NCBI GenBank assembly: GCA_023548195.1
Contig: JAJHZJ010000808.1
Span: 4,569,182-4,633,181 of the forward strand
From: Bettongia penicillata ogilbyi
Lineage: Eukaryota; Chordata; Mammalia; Diprotodontia; Potoroidae
Direction: 5' to 3'
DNA length: 64,000 nucleotides
Shown here: positions 35,310 to 45,569 of the stretch, piece after piece
How positions within the stretch are numbered: position 1 is the first letter of the stretch
Layout of the letters: each line of letters opens with the position of its first letter
Program-made: the position numbers and the translations under genes
Notes under the pieces: model-generated
Seen by the model: only the letters and a program-made list of their open reading frames with translations
Databases searched by the model: none
What the model was told of the DNA's origin: nothing

Positions 35310-35830
35310 CTTGGCCAACCAGTGTGGTATCAAAGGACCAAGGTTCAGTTCTCACTCCTCCATGGAATAACTCAGTGGTCTTGGCTAATTTACTCAACCT
35401 ATCTGAGCCTTAGTTTCCTCAACTATAAAACGGGGATAATATTTGTACCATTTATTTCATAGCACAACAGATTTAAAGCTGGAAGAGATTTCAGGGACCA
35501 CTGAGTACCCTCATTTTAGAGATGGTGAAACTGCTGAAGACCCAGGGTGGTAAAATCAGTTATCTCAGGTGACATAGGTAGTAAACAGCTTTGGGTGGAA
35601 TTAACAGCCAAGCTCAATCAATTCTCCTTCCACCAGATCGCATTGCCTCTACTGGGTTGTTGTGAGGATATAAATGTGTGTGTGTGTGTGTGTGTATACA
35701 CACACATGTATATATATGTACATAAATGTGTGAGTGTGTGTCTATATGTATATATATGTCTATATACATATAGACACACACACACACACACACACTTTGG
35801 AAAGTAAAAAATGACAAAAGCAAAGTACTA
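35310..35830 (+). mobile_element. MIR-type SINE interrupted by a second MIR and a microsatellite
   Basis: Outer copy: head and core at 35310-35460 ('gagccttagtttcctcaact', 'ataaaacggggataatattt'). It resumes with 'gggttgttgtgaggatataa' at 35655 and 'ctttggaaagtaaaaaatga' after the microsatellite. Between 35465 and 35635 lies a reversed MIR-like copy ('aaagctggaagagatttcag', 'gtgacataggtagtaaacag'). Confidence 0.68.
35675..35795. repeat. Compound (TG)n-(TA)-(CA)n inverted microsatellite
   Basis: Starts with about ten TG units, passes through TATATATG/CATATA motifs, and ends with about ten CA units. The two ends are reverse complements, so the single strand can fold into a long hairpin. Confidence 0.9.
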
Positions 35831-35894
35831 CCATTAGCACTATTAATATGCCATGGCACTCCATAAAAGATCTGTGATTTTTTTGGGCAGTATA

Positions 35895-36075
35895 GATCTC
35901 CCCCTCTGCTCAACTCTCTCCATTGAGGCACAGCACAGTCTCAGAGTTGTCTGAGGCTCAGAGAGGTTCTTTGTCTTGTGCAAGGTCACACAGTAGGGAT
36001 GGGAATCACAAGTGGGACCTGAATCAAGTCTTCTCAACTCCAGGTGCATCCTCGATGCCCCACTTGCCCCAGTCA
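35895..36075 (-). mobile_element. MIR/tRNA-type SINE
   Basis: 'gtctgaggctcagagaggtt', 'gcaaggtcacacagtaggga', 'cttctcaactccaggtgcat' in reversed order. Confidence 0.72.
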
Positions 36076-36079
36076 AAAA

Positions 36080-37030
36080 ATTCATCACCAAGTAGCTTCC
36101 TGATGATATGTAACTCCATGCTCGACCTTAGCAAGGTTGGTCCTTAGAAAACAGAGTAAAGAAGTTGGAGTGGCTCCTTTTTCTTTCCCATGATGCAGCT
36201 TCCCACACTCTCCCTGGCCTGATTAACATAATTTTTGGGTGTAGTTTGCTGTGAGAGGAGGGCTCTTAGTCCTAAGTGAATGAAAATCATGGTCCCACTA
36301 ATGGCAGTCAAAGATATGAAGACTCAAACTATATTATGTCCTTTGAGGAATACTATAACTGTTGTTATACTATAACACAAAATGGCATTTAAATTATTTT
36401 TATTTTCAGCCTTTGCCTAAAGAGTTTTTAACAAATACTACCAGGTTTTATCTTTCTTAATAAATATCTTTCTCTAGCTTCTTTTATGTCACTAACAGAG
36501 ACAAAGCAACTCTGAAGCTATCAGCCACAAAGACATAAATCAGAATGCTTCTTTTAGGTAGGAAAGTGCCATAGTTACCTGTTCCAGGTTACTATGTTTG
36601 TGTTGAAAATATATTACAAGATGCCACACCATCCATTAAGTCTGAAGTCTTTCGTAATTGCTGCTTGTTCTCTTTATGGGATATTTGTGGTAGAAGGTAA
36701 TATGATTGGGTCAGCACCCTTAGGGCATCATACACTATTTCCTCTGCAATGCTGCTTCCATTTGAACCTTGTGGCTCCTAATATATTGCTCTTGAAACCC
36801 TCTGAATGTTTAGTTAAAATTAACTTGTTGAGATTATTTGTATTTCAAATGATATTTCTCTTCTAGAAGCTCTGATATTTCAAAGAAAAGCATTCTCTTG
36901 GCATTGTTCTGGCAGAAGGTAAAGTGTCTATACCAGACCAACGAAAAAGTACAGTTAGACTTGTTCTACAGCCAAACGTTTCTATTTCTCCATGTAGACT
37001 ACTTCCCTTGAATATAGAATATGTAATAAT
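36080..37030. other. Unassigned intronic sequence
   Basis: AT-rich, nothing recognised. Confidence 0.4.
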
Positions 37031-37034
37031 ATCT

Positions 37035-37235
37035 TACATATGTACAGCACACTTAGGATTTCCAAAATGCTGTCACCATGGCAACCCTGTGAAATGGGGA
37101 ATGCAAATATCACATGCACACATGCACGCACACGTGTACATGTGCACACATATCCACATGTGTGCACACACAGATACACCCCTTTTACAGAAGACACAAT
37201 GGAAGATCAGAGAGGGGAAGGCATTAGACTGTGAT
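37035..37235 (-). mobile_element. MIR-type SINE with internal CA microsatellite
   Basis: 3' part 'acagcacacttaggatttcc' and 'catggcaaccctgtgaaatg', then an imperfect ACAC/TGTG tract (37110-37175), then 'ccttttacagaagacacaat' and 'gatcagagaggggaaggcat'. Confidence 0.6.
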
Positions 37236-37239
37236 CTCC

Positions 37240-37277
37240 TCCACTAGACTATAAGCTCCTTGAGAGCAGGGCTTGGT
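37240..37277 (+). mobile_element. L2 LINE 3' end, left piece (split by HAL1 copy 3)
   Basis: 'ctagactataagctccttga' and 'gagcagggcttgg' is the typical L2 3'-end text. It stops abruptly at the HAL1 tail and continues at 40188. Confidence 0.8.
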
Positions 37278-38304
37278 ATGTATGTATGTATTTATTTAAC
37301 TTTTTACATTCCTTTTGACAAAATTTTTGGTTCTAAATTTTCTCCCCTTTGATCCCCACCCCCACCCCAATACCCCAAGCAATCTAATTTTCCCTATCTC
37401 CAATCTGCCCTCTCTTCTGTCATCCCTCCCTTTTCTTGTCTCCATTTTCTCTTTTCTCCTGTAGGGCCAGATGACTTTCCATTCCTCATTAACTGTATGT
37501 CTTCTTTCCTAGTAGCAACAACAATACTAAACAGTTGTTCCTAAAACTTTGAGTTCCAAATTCTCCCCATCCCTCCCTCCCCACCCATTCCCTTTGGGAA
37601 GGCAGGCAATTCAATATAGGCCCTATCTGTGTAGTTTTGCAAATGACTTCCCTGATAGTCGTGTTGTGTAAGACTAACTGAATTACCCTCCATCCTAACC
37701 TGCCCCTCACTGTTTCTCTTCTGTCTTTTGATCCTGTCCCTCCCCTAAGGGTTGACTTCAAATTGCTCCCTCCTCCCTTTGCCCTCCCTTCCATCATCCC
37801 CCCACTTGCTTATCTCCTTCTCCCCCACTTTCCTATACTGTAAGACAGGTTTTCATACCAAAATGAATATGCATTTTATTCTTCCTTTAGTCAAATGTGA
37901 TGAGGGTAAACTTCTTGGTTTTTTTTTTTTTCTCAGCTCTCCTCTTTTTCCCTCCACTAAAAAGTCTCCTACTTGCCTCTTAAATGACATATAATTACCC
38001 CATTCCATTTCACCCTCTTTCCTCCCACTACATTTCTCTCTCACCATTTACCTTAATTTCTTTTAAGATATGGTCCCATCCTATTCAATTCAATCTGTGC
38101 TCTCTGTCTCTGTATGTGTGTGCATGTGTGTATGTGTGTGTGCGTGCACGTGTGTACATGTGTGTGTGTGGTCCCACCAACTACCCAGATACTGAAAAGT
38201 TTTAAGACTTACAAATATTGTCTTTCCATGTAGGAATGTAAACAGTTCACTTATGGTAAGTCCCTTAAGACTTCTCTTTGCTGTTTACTTTTTCATGCTT
38301 CTTC

Positions 38305-39393
38305 TCATTCTTGTGTTTGAAAGTCAAATTTTCTTTTCAGCTCTGGTCTTTTCATCAAGAATGATTGAAAGTCCTCTGTTTCATTGAAAGACCATATTTT
38401 CCCCTGAAGTATTACACTCAGTTTAGCTGGGTAGGTGATTCTTGGTTTCAGTCCTAGTTCCTTTGCCTTCTGGAATATCCTATTCCACACCCTTCGATCC
38501 CTTAATGTAGAAGCTGCTAGATCTTGAGTTATCCTGATTGTATTTCCACAATACTGGAATTGTTTCTTTCTAGCTGCTTGCAAGATTTTCTCCTTGACCT
38601 GGGAATTCTGGAATTTGGTCACAATGTTCCTAGGAGTTTCTCTTTTTGGATCTCTTTCAGGTGGTGATCGATGGATTCTTTCAATACTTATTTTGCCCTC
38701 TGGTTGTAGAATGTCAGGGCAGTTTTCCTCAATAATTTCATGGAAGATGATGTCTAGGCTCTTTTTTTGATCATGGCTTTCAGGTAGTCCCATAATTTTT
38801 AAATTGTCTCTCCTGGATCTATTTTCCAGGTCAGTTGTTTTTCCCATGAGATATTTCACATTCTCTTCCATTTTTTCATTCTTTTGGTTTTGTTTGGTGA
38901 TTTCTGGTTTCTCGTAAAGTCATTAGACTCCATCTGTTCCATTCTAGTCTTGAGAGAATTATTATCTTCAGTGAGCTTTTGAACCTCTTTTTCCATTTGG
39001 CTCATTCTGCTTTTGAAAGCATTCTTCTCCTCATTGGCTTTTTGAACCTCTTTTGCCAATTGAATGAGCCTATTTTTCAAAGTGTTATTTTCTTCAGCAT
39101 TTTTTTGGATCTCCTTTACCAAGGTATTGACCCGTTTTTCATACTTTTCTTGCATCTCTCTCATTTCTCTTCCCAGTTTTTCCTCCACCTGTCTAACTTG
39201 CTTTTCAAAATCCTTTTTGAGCTCTTCCAAGGCCTGAGCTCACCCGACATCCGCCTGGGATGTCTGGGGTACTGACGTCTTTCCCTGATGGCAAGAATAC
39301 GACCTCATCCTTGTCAGATCCGAAAGTCGGGATCTTTTGCATCTGTTCAAAAAAACTCTCTATAGTCTTATTTTTCTTCCCTTTTCTAGGCAT
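38305..39393 (-). pseudogene. HAL1 copy 3 ORF1 (L1 ORF1p-like), near-intact
   Basis: Order: basic N-terminus MPRKGKKNKTIESFFEQM, a coiled coil of about 110 residues (MEELKKDFEKQVRQVEEK onward), RRM-like RRDNLKIMGLPESHDQKK, and a C-terminal domain with ARKKQFQYCGNTIRITQ, DRRVWNRIFQKAKELGLKPR and a tail ending FDFQTQE. Three blocks are open. Breaks fall near 39205-39230 and near 38900, where copy 1 has one more T in a TTCTT/TTCT run. It encodes an RNA-binding chaperone in living relatives; as found it is interrupted. Confidence 0.87.
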
Positions 39394-39540
39394 TTTCCCA
39401 GCCAGTTACTTGACTTCTGAGATTCCTGTCCACCCCCGCCTAGATCTGCCCAGCTAGTGCTTGGGGTCTGAGATTCAAATGGGCTTTCCGTGACAGGCGC
39501 CGCTGCTATTCAATGTGAGCTTTAGTTCTGGAGCTGGGGG

Positions 39541-39679
39541 GGGGGCAGGGCCACCTCCCAGGCTCAGTTCCCTCAGGGGCTTTATGCAGAGACCTTCAGT
39601 AGCAGAGCAGGTGGGGGCGGGGCCGCCTCCCAGGCTCAGCTCCCTCAGGTGGTTTATGCAGAGACTTTCAGTAATGAAG
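39541..39679 (-). repeat. Tandem 72-bp unit in HAL1 5' UTR
   Basis: Two adjacent units (39541-39612 and 39613-39679, the latter slightly short). Each runs from GGGGGC(A/G)GGGCC(A/G)CCT through CCCAGGCTCAG and TTTATGCAGAGAC to TTCAGTA. Copy 1 has a single unit (about 16932-17000). This resembles monomer arrays in L1 promoters. Confidence 0.85.
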
Positions 39680-40187
39680 ATCCTGCCTGCTGCTGAGGGA
39701 GTCCCGGGCCACCGCCGCAGCTGCTGCCTCTGCTGCTGCCCCCGCCTCTGCCGCCGCGGCTTCCTCCCAAAGGAGCCTGAGTCACGGAGACACTCCGCTC
39801 CCCTCCTCCAGCCCAGCCGTCTCTCTCACTGACCTGTAGCTTCTGTGGGCGGAGGGACTTTCCCGGCTGCCGGAACTTCCGTCCCTGAAGCCTGCTCAGA
39901 TCAGCTTCTCTGGGGCCACGGCCAGGGCAGTGCTGGGGTGGGGTCCGCTTTCCGGGGCGCGACGGACCCTGGGGACGGCTCTCCAGGGCTCTCTGGAACG
40001 GAAATCTCTTCCACTCTGTTTCTGCACACCTTTCAGTGATCCAGAACTTATGGGGATCTCTTTTTACATTAATTCTATGGGCTGTGGGTCTGGAGCTCGT
40101 AAACATGCGTCTTTCTACTCCGCCATCTTGACTCCGCCCCCCCAGGGTTTGGTTTTTTTATTTTGTTTTTTTATTTCTCTTTCTTTG

Positions 40188-40245
40188 TTTCCCTAGTGCT
40201 TAACACAGTGCCTGGAATAGAGAAGGTTAACAAATGCCTTACTGA
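40188..40245 (+). mobile_element. L2 LINE 3' end, right piece
   Basis: 'tttccctagtgcttaacaca', 'gtgcctggaatagagaaggt' completes the L2 3' terminus begun at 37240. This proves that HAL1 copy 3 inserted into a pre-existing L2. Confidence 0.8.
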
Positions 40246-40249
40246 CAAA

Positions 40250-41090
40250 GGCAGTAAGGGCCAGAGCTGTGATGGGAGCCTAGGTCTCCTAATTCCAAGA
40301 CCAAATGTTTTCTTCCCCCTACATTATGTTCCCATCTTCCGTGTACCTGGTTCTGAGTAAGGGCTAATGTAGTAACATTTCATTTCATTGGAATGTTCTT
40401 CTTTCTGAAGCACCTCCTTTACTTGCTTCATTTCCTACACATATGTACCTGAGATCTCTTGTTGAAAGATGAACAAGTGGGAAAGATTAGGGGAGTGGTG
40501 AGACAAGGGCCATCCAAACAAACTAGCCCCTTAAGATGTGCCATGGAGGAAGCATCATTCTGATCTGAGCTTGGTTTGGTGGTAATGAAGCCATGATTAA
40601 CAATGATCATCCAACTGTCTAGTTTGCTTTACCAAGAGAAAACTACTTCCAGTCTACACTAAGGTCCCTCTATGATCTAGCTGATAATTATATAGTGCTT
40701 TGCAATTTACTCTTCTAAGGTCCTTCCAGTTCTGGCATTTTGCAAAAGTAGAAACTGAAAGAAGACTTCTTTGCCCTATCCTTTTGCAGATAGTAGGGCA
40801 TGCTGTCCATAAGTCAGATAAAACAGGACATTCGGGGTCGGTAAAAACTTGAACTTCACCAGACGTCTATTAATCTAACAAATGATGGAACTGGTGCCAC
40901 CAGTAAGAATGGGGAACTAGGTAAGAGAGAAAGAATCTTTGAATTTGGGCAATACATAGCTTCTACTAGGATAAAAAACTCAAAGCAGATCTAAAGATGA
41001 TGACCCATGAGGTTCACAGTAATACATGGAAGATAACACATTTTCTGGAATGGCTTCTGGCTGTAGTATAGAGGAGTGATGTTAAATTCA
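40250..41090. other. Mostly unassigned sequence
   Basis: A short reversed MIR-like piece may lie at 40250-40330 ('gggccagagctgtgatggga', 'gcctaggtctcctaattcca'). Nothing else recognised. Confidence 0.4.
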
Positions 41091-41094
41091 AGTG

Positions 41095-44000
41095 GGGAAT
41101 GAGCCAAGATGGTGGATTAAAGGCAGCAGCCCAGTTGAATTCTCCTGATAGTCCCTTCCAAACAACTTTAAATTAAAGCCTCAACTGAATTCTGGGGCCG
41201 CAGAGCCAACAAAAGGTCAAGGGGAGACATTTTCTCCAGCCCAAGATAATTTAGTAGGTTGGCAGGAGAGGTCTGTGAATCCAGTATGTAGGCCAGCCTG
41301 AAGCAAATGTGGCAGCAGCACTAGCAGTGGGCCTCCGAGGCAGCTGCAACAGCTCAAGCGCTATCAGCCCAGATGATAAGTGGGTCAGAAAACTGGTCAG
41401 ATTGAGAGTACAGGGGACCTTCTGCTATCACTGAGTGCAGAACCCTGCTGCATTGCCCATATGCAATTCTGGGTTGGTTTCAGGGCAGACAGAAACACCT
41501 GTGGTCAGTCACAAGGGATCAGAGCCCTGGGTCATAGTCCCAAGGCAAAGAGCAGTATTAGAACTTACATCTGTAGGAGAGCAGGGGCCCTGGCCACAAT
41601 TCCAGGCAACAGCAGTCCTTCCTAGGTAAAGAGCAGAGCACAAACTAGGAGAACAGTGACCATACCTCTCCCCAGAACATAACACCTTAGAATCACCAAA
41701 GACTTACAGAACCCCAGAACTAGTTCCGAAAACAGCAGCACAAAAAAGTCTGAAGTTTGGGATGACACCTCCTCATCCCTAGGTGAGCAGCACTCAACTT
41801 GAACATAAAGTTCAAAATCAAGAAATAGGCTGAAAAAATGAGCAAATAACAAGAAACAGTAATTTAACTATAAAAAGCTACTCTGGTGGCAGGAAAGACC
41901 AAAACACAAATTCATAAGAAGAGAACAATGTGAAAAGAGCTGTAAGTAAAGCCTCAAAAAAAAAAACACAAAAAAAAACAAAGTGAATTGGACACAGGCC
42001 CAACAAGAATTCTTGGAAGAGTTTCTTAAAAGAAAAAAGAGATGAGTGATAGAGAAAAAATTGGGAAAAGAAATAAGAGTGATGCAAGAAAACTGTGAAA
42101 AGAAAATTAACAACTTGGTAAAAGAGACACAAAAAGTACTGAAGTAACAGTCCAAAAAAACAGAACAGGCCAAATGGAAAAAGAGGTTCAAAAGTTCACA
42201 GAAGAAAATACTCCTTAAAAATTGTGACTGGTCAAGTGGAAAAGGAGGTACAAATGGTCACTGAAGAAAACAATTCTTTAAAGATTAGAATGGGGCAAGT
42301 GGAAGCTAATGACTCCATGAGGTATCAAGAAACACTAAAATCAAATCAAAAGAATAAACAAATAAAAGAAAATGTGAAATATCTCATTGAGAAAACAGTT
42401 GACCTGGAAAATATATTGGGGAGAGAGAATTTAAGAATTACTGAACTCCTTGAAAGCCATGATCGAAAAAGAGACTAGATACCATATTTGAAAAAATTAA
42501 AAAGGGAAATTGATAACTTAGCTCCAGAGGGCAAAATAGAAATTTAAAGAATCCATCAATCACCTCCTGAAAAAGCTCACCAAATGAAAATTCCCAGGAA
42601 TGTTATAGCCAAATTCCAGACTTTCTAGGTCAAGGAGACAATATGCAAAATAGTCAGAAAGAAACCATTCAAATATGATGGAGCCACAGTCAGGATCACA
42701 CAAGATTTAGTAGCTTCTACATTAAAGAATCGCAAAGCCTTGGAATATGATATTCCAGAAGGCAAAGGAGCTAGGATTACAACTAAGAATCACCTACCCA
42801 GCAAAACTCAGTATAATCCTTCAGGAGGAAAGTGGGTATTTAATGAAACAGAGGACTTTCAAGTATTCTTGATGAAAAGACCAGAGCTGAACAGAAAATT
42901 TTACATTCAAACACAAGACTCAAAAGAATTATATAAAGGTAAAAATGAAAGGAAAACCATCAGAGATTCAATAAAGCTAAACTGTTTGCATTCCTATATA
43001 GGAAGATGATAAAGGTAACTTCTAACAACTTTGTCATTATTAGGGCAGTTAGAAGGAGAGGGCATGAGTGTGAGCTGATTATGTTGGAATGATCTAAAAA
43101 AGATGGAGGTGAGAAAGAGGGATGCATTGGAAGATGGGAGAAGGGAGAGGCAGAATGGGGAAAATTATCTCACATAAAGTAGGCAGGAAGAGCTTTTACA
43201 GGACATGTGGCAGCCACTGCTTGAGCATCAGAAAGAGGGAAGAATATATATATAGACACACTCAGTAGGGTATCAAAATCTATCTTACCTATAGGACAAA
43301 AGGAAAGAGATAAGCAAGGAGGGGTGGTAATAAAAGGGAGGGCAGATTAAGGGAAGCAGTAGTCAGAAGCAAAACAGACTTTGGAGGACAGGATAAATAG
43401 AGAGAGAGAGAAGGATATGTAGAAAAAATAGGATAGAGGGAAATACACAGTTAATAAAGATAACTGTGAAAGTGAATGGGATGAGGTCATCCATAAAACA
43501 GAAGCAGACAGAAGAATAAATTAAAAACTAGAATCCAACAATATGTCATTTACAAGAAATATACTTAACACAAAAAGACACACATACTGACTTAAAGAGT
43601 TGGAGCAGAACCTATTATTTTTCCACTGAAGTAAAAAAAAAAAACAAGGCAGGGGGAGCAATTATTTTAGACAGAGCAAAAGCAAAAAAAAGTATAGACA
43701 ATTAAAGGAGATAATCAGAAACATATCATGTCATTAAAAAAGTACCAAGACAAGGAAATAATATCAAAAATTTTTATAGCAAGTTTATTTGATGAAGGCC
43801 TTATTTTTCATACATATTTAGTTCTCAGGGAACCAAGTCAAATTTGTAAAAAAAAAAAAAAATGAGAACCATTCCACCACAGATAAATGGTCAGGGGATA
43901 TAAACAATTTTCAGAAGAAGAAATCAAAGCTATCTATAATCATATGAAAAAATGCCCTAACTCACTATTAATTCAATAAATGCAAATTCAAACCACTCTG

Positions 44001-44372
44001 AGATACCACCTCACACCTATGAGAAATGATAAATGCTGAAGGAGATGAGGGAAATTAGGCACATTAATAAACTGTCTGTAGAGTTGTGAACCGGACCAAC
44101 CATTCTGGAGAACAATTTGGAACTATGCCCAAAGGGTTATAAAACTGGGCATACCTATTGACCCAGCAAGATCACTACTAGGTCTATACTCAAAAGTGAT
44201 CAAAGAAAAAGGAAAAGGAGCCATACGCATAAAAGTATTTATAACAGCTCTTTCTGGGGTGGCAAAGAATTAGAAATTGAGAGGATGTCTATCAACTGAC
44301 GAATGGCTGGACAGGCTGTGTCATACGATTGTGATGGTGTACTATTATTGTGCTGTAAGAAATGACAAGGGG
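41095..44372 (+). mobile_element. L1 element, internally deleted, left part
   Basis: Begins with 'gagccaagatggtggattaa' (the 5' box also seen in the HAL1 copies). Then come a diverged 5' UTR, ORF1 remnants (to 43009) and an inter-ORF region. A piece of the ORF2 endonuclease region follows at about 43500-43790 ('gaatccaacaatatgtcatt', 'ggagcagaacctattatttt'). After an internal deletion the ORF2 C-terminal and 3' text starts near 43870 ('gagataccacctcacaccta', 'ttctggagaacaatttggaa'). It continues at 44971 after the LTR. Confidence 0.82.
42150..43009 (+). pseudogene. Old L1 ORF1 relic
   Basis: Two open stretches. 42224-42478 has VEKEVQMVTEENNSLKIRM and ENVKYLIEKTVDLENILGRE. 42740-43009 has MEYDIPEGKGARITTKNHLP then NETEDFQVFLMKRPELNRKF. 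Between them stops interrupt the RRM and C-terminal region. Far more diverged from the HAL1 copies than they are from one another. Confidence 0.8.
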
Positions 44373-44966
44373 TAAAATGGACATTATTCTTCCCTGGGCC
44401 CTAGGTTGAGAGATATCTGTTAGGTTACTGGGCAGGGTTGGATAACTTGCCTAGTAACAGTTTTTCTGCTGTTGGGCCCCTGTCAAAATGTTATTCCCCT
44501 TTGGTTTAATATCTGATGAATTGTTAACAGTCATTTCTTGTTTAGTCCATTTGCATGGCAACTACCTGTGCCCCACCTAATGTTAGACCCCCATTACCAG
44601 GTAACCACCTTCTGCTGAGCACCCCCCCTTCCTGACAACTATGACAACCAGTCTGTGATTGGCTACCTCTACTGGCACCTCTCCTCTGTTGGGGTCCTCT
44701 GCCTAGTAGCACCCTGACAACCCCCTCTGTTTTGGGGGCTCTTGCCTAGCAGCAAGCCCCCCCTCTTGCTCTGTCAGAACTCTGTTGTGGAAACTGCAAG
44801 GCTGTACCGCGTAGCGCCAAAATGCTTAAAATGCACTCACCCACCTCAGTTCGGGGCTGTCTCCTCTGGGTCCCTCCATGAGGCAGCCACCAGCCTGGCT
44901 AATAAATGATGCTCTCAAAATTCCTAATTAACTTGCCTGTGATTTATTCTCGGTCTGTCCATTTCA
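44373..44966 (+). mobile_element. Solo LTR of an endogenous retrovirus
   Basis: A 594-bp block inserted in the L1 3' region. The ends form an 11-bp imperfect inverted repeat, TAAAATGGACA and TGTCCATTTCA (the usual TG...CA with the first G changed to A). It is flanked by a 4-bp duplication GGGG (44369-44372, 44967-44970). Inside are an inverted CCAAT box (GATTGG, 44657-44662) and AATAAA (44901-44906) followed by a T/G-rich stretch, as in LTR polyadenylation regions. No viral genes remain. The 4-bp duplication fits gammaretrovirus-like (class I) elements; the class is inferred. Confidence 0.85.
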
Positions 44967-44970
44967 GGGG

Positions 44971-45390
44971 TTGGTTTCAGAAAAATATAGGAAGACCCTC
45001 ATGAAGTGATACAAAGTGAAGTGGAACCAGCAGATCATTGTACCAAGTAACAGAAACATTGAAATGATTATCAACTATGAAAGACTTTGCTACTCTGATC
45101 AATACAATGATCCCAGACAATTCCAAAGGATTCATGATGAAAAATGCTATCCATCTCCAGAGAGAGAACGGATGAGTACAAATTCAAGTATAATGTTCTC
45201 ACTTATATATCTTGCTTCTTTGGTGACACGGCTAATATGGAAATATGTTTTGTATGATTTCACATGTGTAATTGATATCCTATCATTTGCCTTTTCAGTG
45301 AGTGGGGGAGGGGTGGGGAAAATTCAGAACTCAAAATTTAAGAAAAAAAAGAGAATGTCAAAAATAATATAAAGAAAACAAAAAAGAAAA
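44971..45390 (+). mobile_element. L1 element 3' end, right part
   Basis: Resumes exactly after the LTR duplication with 'ttggtttcagaaaaatatag', then 'caattccaaaggattcatga', 'acacggctaatatggaaata', 'gtatgatttcacatgtgtaa' and an A-rich tail to about 45390. Confidence 0.85.
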
Positions 45391-45404
45391 AAGATATAGG
45401 GGCC

Positions 45405-45562
45405 ACTAATCCATACACAAGGATTCCTGCGGGCCACATATTGACTTAGTTTTGAAATGTAATTTTATGTATATTTTGTTACATTTTTATTTCATTAAGA
45501 ATTTTCCAATCACTATAATCTAGTTGGGGCCCATCACTCAAGAGTGTTGTGGGTAGCATGTT
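45405..45562 (+). mobile_element. hAT-type MITE
   Basis: 'tgcgggccacatattgactt', 'tgaaatgtaattttatgtat', 'catttttatttcattaagaa', 'gggtagcatgtttgattcct', a small non-autonomous repeat known from mammals by this pattern. It sits directly after the L1 tail. Exact family not assigned. Confidence 0.6.
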
Positions 45563-45569
45563 TGATTCC

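Larger units (their letters stand above)
37278..40142 (-). mobile_element. HAL1 (half-L1) retrotransposon, copy 3 (best preserved)
   Basis: 2.87-kb element: 5' end with AAGATGGCGGAG (box at 40123-40131), GC- and CpG-rich 5' UTR (about 39.45-40.13 kb) with a duplicated 72-bp unit, ORF1 (39393-38305), 3' region with TG microsatellite, and a T/A-rich tail at 37278-37300. An 11-bp target-site duplication with one mismatch, CAGGGCTTGGT (37267-37277) and CAGGGTTTGGT (40143-40153), lies in L2 sequence. No ORF2. Confidence 0.9.

Noticed and set aside
39654..40106. 150-codon minus-strand open frame
   Set aside because: It lies wholly in the GC-rich HAL1 5' UTR; high GC lowers stop frequency and the composition (Gly/Arg/Pro/Ser) follows the repeat.
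41095..43010. A fourth HAL1 copy on the plus strand
   Set aside because: ORF2 endonuclease-region and C-terminal text follow downstream (43.5-44.3 kb), so it is a deleted L1 rather than an ORF1-only HAL1.
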